Assembly (NCBI RefSeq): GCF_014649535.1
Contig: NZ_BMTF01000007.1
Coordinates: forward strand, 1-64,000
DNA from: Streptomyces gelaticus
GTDB taxonomy: Bacteria > Actinomycetota > Actinomycetes > Streptomycetales > Streptomycetaceae
DNA length: 64,000 nt
Direction: 5' to 3'
The translations under genes and the position numbers were made by a program. Of the stretch, positions 1 through 8,402 are shown piece by piece. The notes beneath the pieces are model-generated. The model did not search any database and was not told the origin of the DNA. It saw only the letters and a list, made by a program, of their open reading frames with translations. Numbering within the stretch: position 1 is the stretch's first letter; each line of letters opens with the position of its first letter.

Positions 1-372
1 GCCGCATGACCCCACCACACCCAAACCACCCCAAACCCAACAGGGGCGCCTTGACGAAAGACATAGAGGCACCCCCCAGATCACCGCCAGCGCCAGCGCT
101 GCGGCCGCGCCGGCCCCGGTCGCCGTCCGGCCGGGGAAGCGCCGCGCCGCCCTGGCGGGGCGTTTCTCGGTGGGGTCGTCGTGCATGGTCGCCTCCGGGC
201 ATCTCGGACGGGCGGCGGGTGCCGCGGACTGATGCTCCGAGTGAACGGCGGGCCGTGTTGTCGGGCCGTTTCGATTTCCCGATACCTTTTCGATATGCCC
301 GTACTGTTCCCATGGGTTCGGTACCGGCAGGCCGACGACCGGCCGGGTGAGGCGCAGAGCAGGAGAGGCCGT
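1..372. other. Non-coding left edge; promoter region of the two-component operon
   Basis: No convincing gene is seen here. Two direct TTTCGAT repeats (269-275 and 288-294, 19 bp apart) lie about 80-100 bp before the response-regulator start and could be its own binding boxes. A TTGACG hexamer is at 51-56. On the minus strand an ATG at 7-5, preceded by GGTGGGG, could start a gene that runs off the left edge, but only two codons are inside the window. Confidence 0.4.
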
Positions 373-1068
373 ATGCGGGTGCTGATTGTCGAGGACGAGC
401 TGTATCTCGCCGAGGCGGTGCAGGCGGGACTGAGGCTCGAAGCCATCGCCTCCGACATCGCCGGCGACGGGGACACCGCCCTGGAACGCCTCGGTGTGAA
501 CGAGTACGACGTCGTCGTGCTCGACCGCGACATCCCCGGGACGCACGGCGACGACGTGTGCCGGATCATCGTGGAGCGGCGCCTCGGCTGCCGTGTGCTC
601 ATGCTGACCGCGGCGGGCCTGATCAACGAGAAGGTCACCGGGTTCGAGATCGGCGCCGACGACTACCTGACGAAGCCCTTCGACCTGCAGGAGCTGGTCG
701 TACGCATCCGCTCGCTGGCCCGCCGGCCGAAGGACAGCACACCCCCGGTCATCGAGTGCGCCGGAATCCGGCTGGACCCGTTCCGGCGCGAGGTCTTCCG
801 TGACGGCAGATACGTGGCGCTCACCAGGAAGCAGTTCGCCGTCCTGGAAGTCCTCATGACCGCGCGGGGCGGCGTAGTCAGCGCGGAGACACTGCTGGAA
901 CGGGCCTGGGACGAGAATGCCGACCCGTTCACCAACGCGGTCCGCATCACCATGTCCACGCTCCGCAAAAGACTCGGTGAGCCATGGGCCATCCACACCG
1001 TGCCCGGCGTCGGGTACCGCCTCGACGAGCCGGCGGGGCACCGCGGGACGACGGGGCACCAGCAGTGA
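373..1068 (+). CDS. OmpR-family response regulator
   Basis: This is a 231-residue DNA-binding response regulator. The receiver domain occupies about residues 1-115, with the acidic pair E7/D8, phospho-acceptor D51 in VVVLDRD, and the conserved lysine in DDYLTKPFD. The winged-helix trans_reg_C domain fills about 125-225 and ends in the usual GVGYRLDEP. The ATG at 373 is chosen because AGGAGAGG sits just upstream and the receiver begins immediately; the frame is open further 5' but without family similarity. The stop overlaps the GTG of the kinase gene (GTGA), so the two are translationally coupled. The regulated genes cannot be told from sequence; TTTCGAT repeats upstream suggest autoregulation. 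Confidence 0.95.
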   Translation: MRVLIVEDELYLAEAVQAGLRLEAIASDIAGDGDTALERLGVNEYDVVVLDRDIPGTHGDDVCRIIVERRLGCRVLMLTAAGLINEKVTGFEIGADDYLTKPFDLQELVVRIRSLARRPKDSTPPVIECAGIRLDPFRREVFRDGRYVALTRKQFAVLEVLMTARGGVVSAETLLERAWDENADPFTNAVRITMSTLRKRLGEPWAIHTVPGVGYRLDEPAGHRGTTGHQQ

Positions 1069-2231
1069 GACGCGGACCCGCACCCCACCGGGCCGGCGGC
1101 GCGGACACGTCCGAGGGCCCGGCGCCGTCCGGGCGGCCACGACGGCTGACCGCCAGGATGAAGCTCACCCTCACCTACGCCCTGTTCGTCGTCGTCGCCG
1201 GGGCGTTCAGCCTGGTCGTGGTCTACCTGGCCATGCGCTTCGTGCCCAACTACCCGCTGGGCGACGTGAACCCGCAGGCCGCGGCCGTCGCCACGCGTCC
1301 GGACATCCTTCAGGCCCTGGTCAAGGCCTCCGGTGTCGCTCTGCTGTCCCTCGCGCTGGTCGGGCTCGGCGTCGGCTGGCTCATCGCGGGCCGCGTGCTG
1401 CGCCCCCTCCAGGACATCACCCGGGCGGCGCGCCGGGCCGCCGACGGCTCCCTGGACCACCGCATCGGACTCACCGGTCCGCGCGACGAGTTCACCGAGC
1501 TCTCCGACACCTTCGACGACATGCTCGCCCGCCTGCAGCGGTCCTTCGACGCCCAGCAGCGCTTCGCCGCCAACGCCTCGCACGAGCTGCGCACCCCGCT
1601 CGCCGTCAGCCGCACCATGCTCGACGTGGCCGTCGCCGACCCCGACGGCCAGGACTACCGGCGGCTCGTCTCCCGGCTCCGCGAGACCAACCAACGCGGC
1701 ATCGACATCACCGACGCCCTGCTGCAGCTCTCCGCCCTCGACAACACCCAGCCGGCCATGGAGCGGCTCGACCTCGCGGACACCGCCCGGGGCGCCGTCG
1801 ACACCGTCCGCGAGGAGGCGAGGACACGCGGCATCGCCCTCTTTGCCGACATCGACCCGGCTCCGGTCACCGGCAATGGCGTGCTGCTGCGCCAGCTCGT
1901 CCTGAATCTGCTCCACAACGCCGTACGGCACAACCTGCCCACGGGCGGATCGCTCTCCCTGGCCACCGGCCCCGACCCGGCCCGGCCCGGCCACACCCTC
2001 CTGGCCGTCACCAACACCGGACCTTCCGTGTCCGACACCGTCGACCGCCTCACCGAACCGTTCCTGCGCGGCAGCGGCCGGCTGGCCGAGCAGGACCCCA
2101 CGCGCCGCGGTCACGGTCTCGGCCTGGCGATCGTCTCCAGCATCGTCCGCGCGCACCACGCCGAGCTGTCCCTGGCCCCCAACCCCGGCGGAGGACTCGC
2201 CGTCCGGGTGTCGCTGCCCGGCACCGGGTAG
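1065..2231 (+). CDS. Sensor histidine kinase (HAMP, HisKA, HATPase)
   Basis: This 388-residue membrane kinase is the partner of the preceding response regulator. The GTG at 1065 overlaps that gene's stop. Two membrane segments (about residues 33-58 and 85-115) flank a very short extracytoplasmic loop of some 25 residues, so it probably senses something within or close to the membrane. HAMP follows (LRPLQDITRAARR), then the H-box with phospho-acceptor H173 in NASHELRTPL, the N-box NLLHNAVRHN and the G-box GHGLGLAIV. It should phosphorylate D51 of the regulator. The ligand is unknown. All catalytic motifs look intact. Confidence 0.93.
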   Translation: MRRGPAPHRAGGADTSEGPAPSGRPRRLTARMKLTLTYALFVVVAGAFSLVVVYLAMRFVPNYPLGDVNPQAAAVATRPDILQALVKASGVALLSLALVGLGVGWLIAGRVLRPLQDITRAARRAADGSLDHRIGLTGPRDEFTELSDTFDDMLARLQRSFDAQQRFAANASHELRTPLAVSRTMLDVAVADPDGQDYRRLVSRLRETNQRGIDITDALLQLSALDNTQPAMERLDLADTARGAVDTVREEARTRGIALFADIDPAPVTGNGVLLRQLVLNLLHNAVRHNLPTGGSLSLATGPDPARPGHTLLAVTNTGPSVSDTVDRLTEPFLRGSGRLAEQDPTRRGHGLGLAIVSSIVRAHHAELSLAPNPGGGLAVRVSLPGTG

Positions 2232-2342
2232 GGCCGCAGCCCGCCCGTCACGCCCGGCGCCGGAACTAAACCGGGCAGTGGCGACGTTATGGCTGATCGG
2301 CACCGATTCATGGAGCGGTCGGGCGGATGTGGAGGCATGGCT

Positions 2343-3398
2343 GTGCACGGTGAGTACAAGGTCCCCGGCGGCAAGCTCGTCGTGGTGGACCTCGATGTCG
2401 AGGGCGGGGCGCTGCGCAACGTACGGGTCGCCGGGGACTTCTTCCTCGAACCCGACGAAGCGATCCTCGCGATCGACGCGGCGCTGGAGGGCGCACCGGC
2501 CAACACCGACACCGCCGGTCTCACCGCCCGGATCGACGCGGCCCTCCCCGCCTCGACCGTGATGCTCGGCCTCACATCCGAGGGCGTCGCCGTCGCCGTA
2601 CGCCGGGCCCTCGCGCACGCGACCGAGTGGAGCGACTACGACTGGCAGCTCATCCACGAGGCCCCGCAGTCCCCCGCGCTGCACATGGCGCTCGACGAGG
2701 TGATCACCGCCGAGGTCGCCGCGGGGCGCCGGCCGCCCACGCTCCGGGTCTGGGAATGGGACTCCCCCGCCGTGATCATCGGCAGTTTCCAGTCGCTGCG
2801 CAACGAGGTCGACCCGCAGGGCGCCGCACGCCACGGTGTCAGGGTCGTGCGCCGGATTTCCGGTGGCGGAGCCATGTTCGTCGAGCCGGGCAACACCATC
2901 ACGTACTCGCTCTCGGTCCCGGACGCCCTCGTGTCCGGGCTGTCGTTCGCCGACAGCTACGCCTATCTCGACGACTGGGTGCTGGGCGCGCTCGCCGAGA
3001 TGGGCATCAAAGCCTGGTACCAGCCGCTCAACGACATCGCCACGGACGCCGGGAAGATCGCGGGCGCGGCCCAGAAGCGCGTGGTCGGCGGGGAAGGCGC
3101 CGTGCTGCACCACGTGACCATGTCGTACGACATCGACGCCGACAAGATGCTGGAAGTGCTGCGGATCGGCAAGGAGAAGCTCTCCGACAAGGGCACCAAG
3201 AGCGCGAAGAAGCGCGTCGACCCGCTGCGCCGTCAGACGGGGCTGGCACGCGAGGCCGTCATCGAGCGGATGATCGACTCCTTCCGTACCCGGCACGGTC
3301 TCACCCGAGGCAGGGTGACGGACGAGGAGATGGCGCGGGCCGAGGAGCTCGTGCGGACGAAGTTCGGCACCGAGGAGTGGACCGCTCGGGTGCCGTGA
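2343..3398 (+). CDS. Lipoate-protein ligase A family protein
   Basis: A 351-residue protein with the biotin/lipoate protein ligase fold. The N-terminal ~90 residues resemble the accessory (LplB or C-terminal lipoate ligase) domain; the catalytic LplA/LipB-like domain follows, with RRISGGGAMFVEPGN as the lipoyl-binding motif and DIATDAGKIAGAAQKR carrying the conserved lysine. It would attach lipoate or octanoate to E2/GcvH domains. The GTG at 2343 is preferred because GGAGG lies 7 nt upstream; an in-frame ATG at 2337 is only 1 nt from that Shine-Dalgarno sequence. It is a single gene, convergent with the phosphatase gene downstream. An octanoyltransferase-like or regulatory role is also possible. 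Confidence 0.85.
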   Translation: MHGEYKVPGGKLVVVDLDVEGGALRNVRVAGDFFLEPDEAILAIDAALEGAPANTDTAGLTARIDAALPASTVMLGLTSEGVAVAVRRALAHATEWSDYDWQLIHEAPQSPALHMALDEVITAEVAAGRRPPTLRVWEWDSPAVIIGSFQSLRNEVDPQGAARHGVRVVRRISGGGAMFVEPGNTITYSLSVPDALVSGLSFADSYAYLDDWVLGALAEMGIKAWYQPLNDIATDAGKIAGAAQKRVVGGEGAVLHHVTMSYDIDADKMLEVLRIGKEKLSDKGTKSAKKRVDPLRRQTGLAREAVIERMIDSFRTRHGLTRGRVTDEEMARAEELVRTKFGTEEWTARVP

Positions 3399-3407
3399 GC
3401 CGGGCCC

Positions 3408-3429
3408 TGCGGGGCGGGCGTCCCCCGCA
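3408..3429. terminator. Bidirectional hairpin between convergent genes
   Basis: A 7-bp perfect stem, TGCGGGG (3408-3414) with CCCCGCA (3423-3429), and an 8-nt loop sit in the 36-bp gap between the ends of the lipoate-ligase-like gene and the phosphatase gene. It probably serves both as a terminator. Confidence 0.5.
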
Positions 3430-3434
3430 AAGGG

Positions 3435-5948
3435 TCAGGTTCCCGTCGCCGGGATTTCCTGCTCGGTCCAGATGATCTTGCCTTCGGCGGTGTAACGGGT
3501 TCCCCAGCGGCGGGTCAGCTGGGCGACGAGGAAGAGGCCGCGGCCGCCCTCGTCCGTGGTGCGGGCGTGCCTGAGCCGCGGCGAAGTGCTGCTGGTGTCG
3601 GAGACCTCACAGATCAGTACGGACTGGCGCAGCAGCCGGAGCCGGATCGGCCCGGTGGCGTAGCGCAACGCGTTGGTGACCAGCTCGCTGACGATCAGTT
3701 CGGTCGTCATCTCCAGTTCCTCCAGGCCCCAGGTCCTCAGCAGGCGGGCGGTCCGGGCCCTGACCCCGGCGACGGCGGCCGGGTCGTCGGGGATCTCCCA
3801 CGAGGCGACGTGGTCGGCGCTCAGCTCGTGGGTGCGGGCGAGCAGCAGGGCGACGTCGTCGGGCTGGGGCACCGGGAGCAGCTGCTCCACGACCGCCGCG
3901 CACAGGGCGTCGAGCGGAAGGCCGCGCTGGGCCAGGGCGCCGCCGAGGCGGGACATGCCGAGTTCGGCGTCGCGGTCCCGGCCCTCGATGAGTCCGTCGG
4001 TGTAGAGACCGATCAGGCTCCCCTCCGGGAGGCAGATCTCCGCCGTCTCGAACGGCATCCCGCCCAGGCCCAGCGGGGGGCCGGCGGGCAGCTCGGGGAA
4101 GCTGACGCGTCCGTCCGGGGAGACGACGACGGGCGGCGGGTGGCCGGCGCGCGCCATGGTGCACAGCTGGGTGACCGGGTCGTAGACGGCGTACAGGCAG
4201 GTGGCGCCGAGCACGGAGGTGCCGTGCTCCTCGCCCTCGCGTTCCTCGTCGCTCAGGCGGAGCACGAGATCGTCGAGGTGGGCGAGGAGTTCGTCGGGCG
4301 GCAGGTCCATGTCGGCGAGGGTGTGGACCGCTGTGCGGAGCCGACCCATGGTGGCGGCGGCGCCGATGCCGTGGCCGACGACATCGCCGACGACGAGGGC
4401 GACCCGGGCGCCGGACAGCGGGATCACGTCGAACCAGTCGCCCCCGACACCGTCCTTGGCGTCCGCCGGGAGGTAGGAGGAGGCCACGTCCAGGGCCATC
4501 CCGCCGGGCAGGGTGTGCGGGAGCAGGCTGCGCTGGAGGGTCAGCGCCGCGGTGTGCTCATGGGTGTAGCGGCGGGCGTTGTCCACGCACACGGCGGCCC
4601 GTGCGACCATCTCACGGGCCGGAAGCACGTCGTCCGGTTCGAAGGGGGCGGGATTCACCGACCGGATGAAGGTGGTCAGCCCGAGCACGGTGTCCCGGGC
4701 CCGCATGGGTACGGAGATGAGGGAGTGGAGCCCGTACTCACGGATGCGCGCCGCCCTGACGGGCTGGTCGACGGCCCACATGTGGTTGCCGGGGTCGAGG
4801 ACCGGGATGAGGACGGGTTCGCCGTCGATGAGGAACCGGATGTCGTGCGGCGGGGGCACGGAGTCCACCGGATCCCCGATCCGGGAGACCGCCTCCGGGC
4901 ACCCCTCGCGCACCGAGCTCATCCCGGCCCGGCGCATCCTGGGCCGGGCGGAGCCGGTGACGGCGCCGGACCGGCCGGGATCCTGGCCGGACAGCCCCGC
5001 GCCCAGGGGCCACTGAGTGGGCTCATCCGGGTTGGCGACCGGCTCCAGCAGGTCGACGACGACGAAGTCGGCGAACCGCGGCACCGCGAAGTCGGCCAGT
5101 TCCTGAGCCGTGCGCATCACGTCCAGGGTGGAGCCGATGCTGGCCCCGGCGTCGTTGACCAGGGCCAGGCGTTGCTGGGCGTTCCACCGGTCGGTGACGT
5201 CCAGCACCATGTAGCAGAGGCCGGTGATGCCGCCGTCGCTGTCGGTCAGCGGGAGGTACGAGGTGGAGTAGGCGCGCTTGCGGCGCGGATCGGCCCACGT
5301 CCAGCCCACGTACTCGTAGTCGATGACGGGCACCCCGGTCTCCAGCACCCCGCGCATCAAGGTCTCCAGGGCGTCGGTCTCCAGCCCCGGGAGCACGTCG
5401 CTCAGCCGCAGGCCCACCCGGCGCTCGCGCGGCACTCCGCTGAAGCGTTCCAGGGTGTCATTCATCCAGACGTAGCGCAGCTCCGGGCTCAGCACCGCCA
5501 CGCCGATCGGCGAACCGCTCAGGAAGGCGTCGAGCACGGACTGCCCGACCGTCCACTCCGGCCTTCGTTCGCGTCCGGAGACCAGGAAGCACTCCCGGCC
5601 GTCCAGGTGAAACGAGGCCGAGACCCGGAGGTCCAGCTCGATCCGGCCGCCGTCACGCCGCCGCGCGTCGACCACGCCCCGCCATCCCACGCCCGCGCGG
5701 CAGCGCTCGGCGATCCCGGCCACCCGGACCGGGTCCTCGGGCATGGCGAGCAGGAACCCGGCCGACCGCCCGACCACGTCACCGGCGCGGTACCCCAGCA
5801 GGTCCTGCGCGCTCTGCGTCCAGCCGACGACCGTTCCGGTGCCGGAGACCACCGCGGTCGCGTCGTTCGCGGTGTCGTAGGAGTGCCCCGGGGCGCTGGG
5901 CGGCGGGGGCTCGGCACCGGGCGTCGGCTGCGGACCTGCACACGCCAT
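3435..5948 (-). CDS. PAS-PAS-GAF-PP2C (SpoIIE-type) phosphatase with HATPase domain
   Basis: This is an 837-residue cytoplasmic signalling protein. In order it has a PAS domain (about 25-120), a second PAS (about 145-260), a GAF domain (about 275-460), a PP2C/SpoIIE phosphatase domain with metal-binding GGDWFD and VGDVVGHG motifs, and a C-terminal RsbW-like HATPase (SELVTNALRYA). Such proteins act in anti-sigma/anti-anti-sigma switches, dephosphorylating STAS proteins and possibly phosphorylating them through the HATPase. No partner is adjacent. The ATG at 5948 has only a weak ribosome site. A much better one (GGGAGG then ATG at 5978) lies in another frame, so the true start, or a frameshift at the 5' end, remains open. 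Confidence 0.88.
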   Translation of the reverse strand: MACAGPQPTPGAEPPPPSAPGHSYDTANDATAVVSGTGTVVGWTQSAQDLLGYRAGDVVGRSAGFLLAMPEDPVRVAGIAERCRAGVGWRGVVDARRRDGGRIELDLRVSASFHLDGRECFLVSGRERRPEWTVGQSVLDAFLSGSPIGVAVLSPELRYVWMNDTLERFSGVPRERRVGLRLSDVLPGLETDALETLMRGVLETGVPVIDYEYVGWTWADPRRKRAYSTSYLPLTDSDGGITGLCYMVLDVTDRWNAQQRLALVNDAGASIGSTLDVMRTAQELADFAVPRFADFVVVDLLEPVANPDEPTQWPLGAGLSGQDPGRSGAVTGSARPRMRRAGMSSVREGCPEAVSRIGDPVDSVPPPHDIRFLIDGEPVLIPVLDPGNHMWAVDQPVRAARIREYGLHSLISVPMRARDTVLGLTTFIRSVNPAPFEPDDVLPAREMVARAAVCVDNARRYTHEHTAALTLQRSLLPHTLPGGMALDVASSYLPADAKDGVGGDWFDVIPLSGARVALVVGDVVGHGIGAAATMGRLRTAVHTLADMDLPPDELLAHLDDLVLRLSDEEREGEEHGTSVLGATCLYAVYDPVTQLCTMARAGHPPPVVVSPDGRVSFPELPAGPPLGLGGMPFETAEICLPEGSLIGLYTDGLIEGRDRDAELGMSRLGGALAQRGLPLDALCAAVVEQLLPVPQPDDVALLLARTHELSADHVASWEIPDDPAAVAGVRARTARLLRTWGLEELEMTTELIVSELVTNALRYATGPIRLRLLRQSVLICEVSDTSSTSPRLRHARTTDEGGRGLFLVAQLTRRWGTRYTAEGKIIWTEQEIPATGT

Positions 5949-6040
5949 TCTGGCCACCACCCATCGACTCGGTTTCCATGATCCCGCCTCCCGCGCTCGG
6001 GTGCGAGCGACCGGAGCGGGCCTGGACGTGCACGGGTCGG

Positions 6041-7507
6041 TCAGCGTCCGCCGGCCGGACCGGGCGGGGCCGGGGGCCGGTGCTCGTACCAGCGCCGGTC
6101 GGCCTCCAGCTGGGCGGCGAGGGAGATCAGCCGTTCCTCGCTGCGGGACGGGCCGAGCAGCTGCGCCCCGACGGGCAGCCCGTCGGCGGTGAACCCGGCC
6201 GGTACGTTGATGCCGGGCCAGCCCAGTACGTTCCAGGGCCAGGCGTACGGGCAGGCCTCGGTCATCGCCAGATCGGTGCGCCAGGCGCTCAGCCCGTCGA
6301 ACCGGCCGATCGGGGGCGGCGGCAGGGCGGTCGTCGGGGTGAGCAGTACGTCGTACCCGGTGCCGCCTCGGGACGTGTGGAAGAACGCGCCGATCCTGCG
6401 GTGCTGGCGCACCTCGCGCTCCCTGGCCGCCCGTACCACCCGGCCGCCGAGCCGGGTGCCGGTGCGCAGCGCGCTGCGGGTACGCGGATCGAGGAGGGCG
6501 GGTTCGGGGTGGCGGGCGGCGAGTTCGGCGATCCCGGCGGTGGCGCGGGGGACGAAGCCGAGACCGATCAGCCCGTACCGGGGCCTGGCCTCCTCGACGT
6601 CGTGGCCGAGGCGGGCGAGGGCCTCGGCCAGGGCGAGGACGGCCCGCCGCACCTCGGGGTGGGGTGCGGAGCCGGTGAGGGTGAGCGGGGGACGCCAGGC
6701 GAGGGCGATGCGCAGTCGGCCGGGGTCGCGGCGGGCGGCGGCCGCGGCGGCGACCGGGGGCGGGCGGTGCGCGTCGTCGGGGTGGGATCCGGCGACCGCG
6801 TCGAGCAGCAGTGCGGCGTCGGCGACGGTCCTGGCGAGGGGCCCGTTGACGGTCAGGCCCTGGAAGGCGTCGATGTGCGGATGGCCGGAGATCCGGCCGC
6901 GCTGGGGCTTGATGCCGACGAGATGGGTCCAGGCCGCGGGGATACGGACGGACCCGGCGCCGTCCGAGCCGAGCGCGGCGGGTACGAGCCCGGCCGCCAC
7001 GGCCGCCGCGGAACCCCCGGACGATCCGCCGGGGGTGTGGCCGGCGTGCCACGGGTTGCGTGTGGCGCCGAAGGCGGGACCCTCGGTGAACGGCCACTGG
7101 CCGAGTTCGCAGGAGTTGGTCTTCCCGACGATCACGGCCCCGGCCGCCCGCAGCCGGCGTACCGCCTCGCTGTCCGCGGTCGCGGCGGGCCGTTCGCCCT
7201 CGCAGCCGAAGTGGGTCGGCATCCCGAGGACGTCCGTGTCGTCCTTGACGGCGACCGGCACGCCGAGCAGGGGCAGCCGCTCCCCCGCCGCGAGCCGGCG
7301 GTCGGCCTCGGCGGCCTCGGCGAGCGCGGCCTCGGCGCGCAGGTGCCGGAAGGCGTTGAGGGTGCCCTGGCTCGCTTCGATACGGTCCAGCGCGGCGGAC
7401 ACCTGCTCGACCGAGGTGGTGCGGCCCTCGGTCAGCTCCCGTGCGCTCTCGGCCAGTCCCGCCGGGCCGGGCGGTCCGGTGGTTTCCACGGCTTCCGTTG
7501 AGGACAT
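6041..7507 (-). CDS. Amidase signature family hydrolase
   Basis: A 488-residue amidase of the Ser-cisSer-Lys class. The lysine lies in VPVAVKDDTD, and the glycine/serine-rich signature GGSSGGSAAAVAAG followed by GSDGAGSVRIPA supplies the two catalytic serines. Members hydrolyse small amides, aryl-acylamides or similar C-N bonds; the substrate cannot be predicted. The ATG at 7507 is preceded by AGGAAGG. No signal peptide is seen, so it is probably cytosolic. It is monocistronic; no transporter or regulator next to it hints at a pathway. Length is normal for the family, slightly long. Confidence 0.9.
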   Translation of the reverse strand: MSSTEAVETTGPPGPAGLAESARELTEGRTTSVEQVSAALDRIEASQGTLNAFRHLRAEAALAEAAEADRRLAAGERLPLLGVPVAVKDDTDVLGMPTHFGCEGERPAATADSEAVRRLRAAGAVIVGKTNSCELGQWPFTEGPAFGATRNPWHAGHTPGGSSGGSAAAVAAGLVPAALGSDGAGSVRIPAAWTHLVGIKPQRGRISGHPHIDAFQGLTVNGPLARTVADAALLLDAVAGSHPDDAHRPPPVAAAAAARRDPGRLRIALAWRPPLTLTGSAPHPEVRRAVLALAEALARLGHDVEEARPRYGLIGLGFVPRATAGIAELAARHPEPALLDPRTRSALRTGTRLGGRVVRAAREREVRQHRRIGAFFHTSRGGTGYDVLLTPTTALPPPPIGRFDGLSAWRTDLAMTEACPYAWPWNVLGWPGINVPAGFTADGLPVGAQLLGPSRSEERLISLAAQLEADRRWYEHRPPAPPGPAGGR

Positions 7508-7739
7508 GGGCTGACCGCCTTCCTCGCATCGGCACAGGCGCGCGACGCGTCTGTGTGCCGGCAGCATCTGTGTGCCTGAAGCATCTGTGCCCGAACGAAC
7601 TTACCGGAGGGTAACGATTGGTGAGCGGTCCGCTCAACCGTTCGGTGGAATGTGGCCGGGCATCGCTCGGGGGAGTGTCAGTGCCGCTTGCTACGTTCCA
7701 CGGTGGAAACGGGTGGCAGAAGCACTGCTGGAGGGGTAA

Positions 7740-8402
7740 GTGGAAGCGGAGTTCGAGGGCGAATTCGAAACGCATCTGACGGTGCGGTTCGATCCCCGCG
7801 CCGACGGGGCCGAGGAGGGCGCCCGGCTGGCGCGCTGGGCGGAGCGGCACGGTCTGAAACTCACCCGTATCGTCCTGGACCGCGGTGCCGTGCCGGACCA
7901 GCCGATGCTGACCGAGCAGGGCCGGGGCTCGCTCTCCCGGCAACGGGCCGCCGCGGAGCTCCGGGCGGACGCGCTGCGCGCGGCGGGCTTCCCCGTCGTG
8001 CGCGTGAAGATCGAGGCCGCTCCGTGGAACGAGGACATACCCCGAACGGCCGACGAGGCCGCCGCGCTGTCCCCCGACTGCCACTTCGAGCACCACGTCA
8101 AGCTGCTGCTCTCCGGCGAGAGGGACCTGGCCGCCGCGCGGGCCGCGGCCGAACGGCACAGCGCGCACCTCTCGCACAACGCCCGCCGCACCGACGGGCG
8201 CGGGCGCCACGAGCGGTTCGTCACCCAGCGCTGCCGCGCGATCGGCCGGCCCGGGGCGCGGGCCCGGCTCGACGCGCTGCTGCGCGCGCTGGACGACGCG
8301 GGGCTCGAAGTGCTGGAGACCGAGGAGGAGTTCGTGGTGCACGACGACCACCCGGCGGTGGACGCGGGCTGGATCGACGAGCAGGCCGGGGCGGCGCTGT
8401 GA
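7740..8402 (+). CDS. Internally duplicated protein of unknown function, coupled to a nucleotidyltransferase gene
   Basis: A 220-residue soluble protein that I cannot assign to a named family. It starts at GTG 7740 behind GGAGGGG. It appears to be an internal duplication: residues ~6-95 start FETHLTVRF and contain AERHGLKLT, an RQR-rich stretch, ADALRAAGF and a KIE strand; residues ~117-205 start FEHHVKLLL and contain AERHSAHLS, TQRCR, DALLRALDDAGLEVLE and a VVHD end. Two such modules would give a pseudo-twofold protein. Its stop overlaps the GTG of the AbiEii-like nucleotidyltransferase gene (GTGA), so the two are made together. It might be a substrate-binding partner or an antitoxin-like neutraliser; neither is shown. 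Confidence 0.8.
   Translation: MEAEFEGEFETHLTVRFDPRADGAEEGARLARWAERHGLKLTRIVLDRGAVPDQPMLTEQGRGSLSRQRAAAELRADALRAAGFPVVRVKIEAAPWNEDIPRTADEAAALSPDCHFEHHVKLLLSGERDLAAARAAAERHSAHLSHNARRTDGRGRHERFVTQRCRAIGRPGARARLDALLRALDDAGLEVLETEEEFVVHDDHPAVDAGWIDEQAGAAL

Noticed and set aside
663..3296. Long open frame (877 codons) on the minus strand opposite the kinase and lipoate-ligase genes
   Set aside because: It is antisense to three genes with clear families, has no domain resemblance and arises from the high G+C third positions of the plus-strand genes.
3567..5981. 804-codon open frame on the plus strand
   Set aside because: Mirror of the SpoIIE-type phosphatase gene; sequence is low-complexity Gly/Arg/Pro-rich with no family motif.
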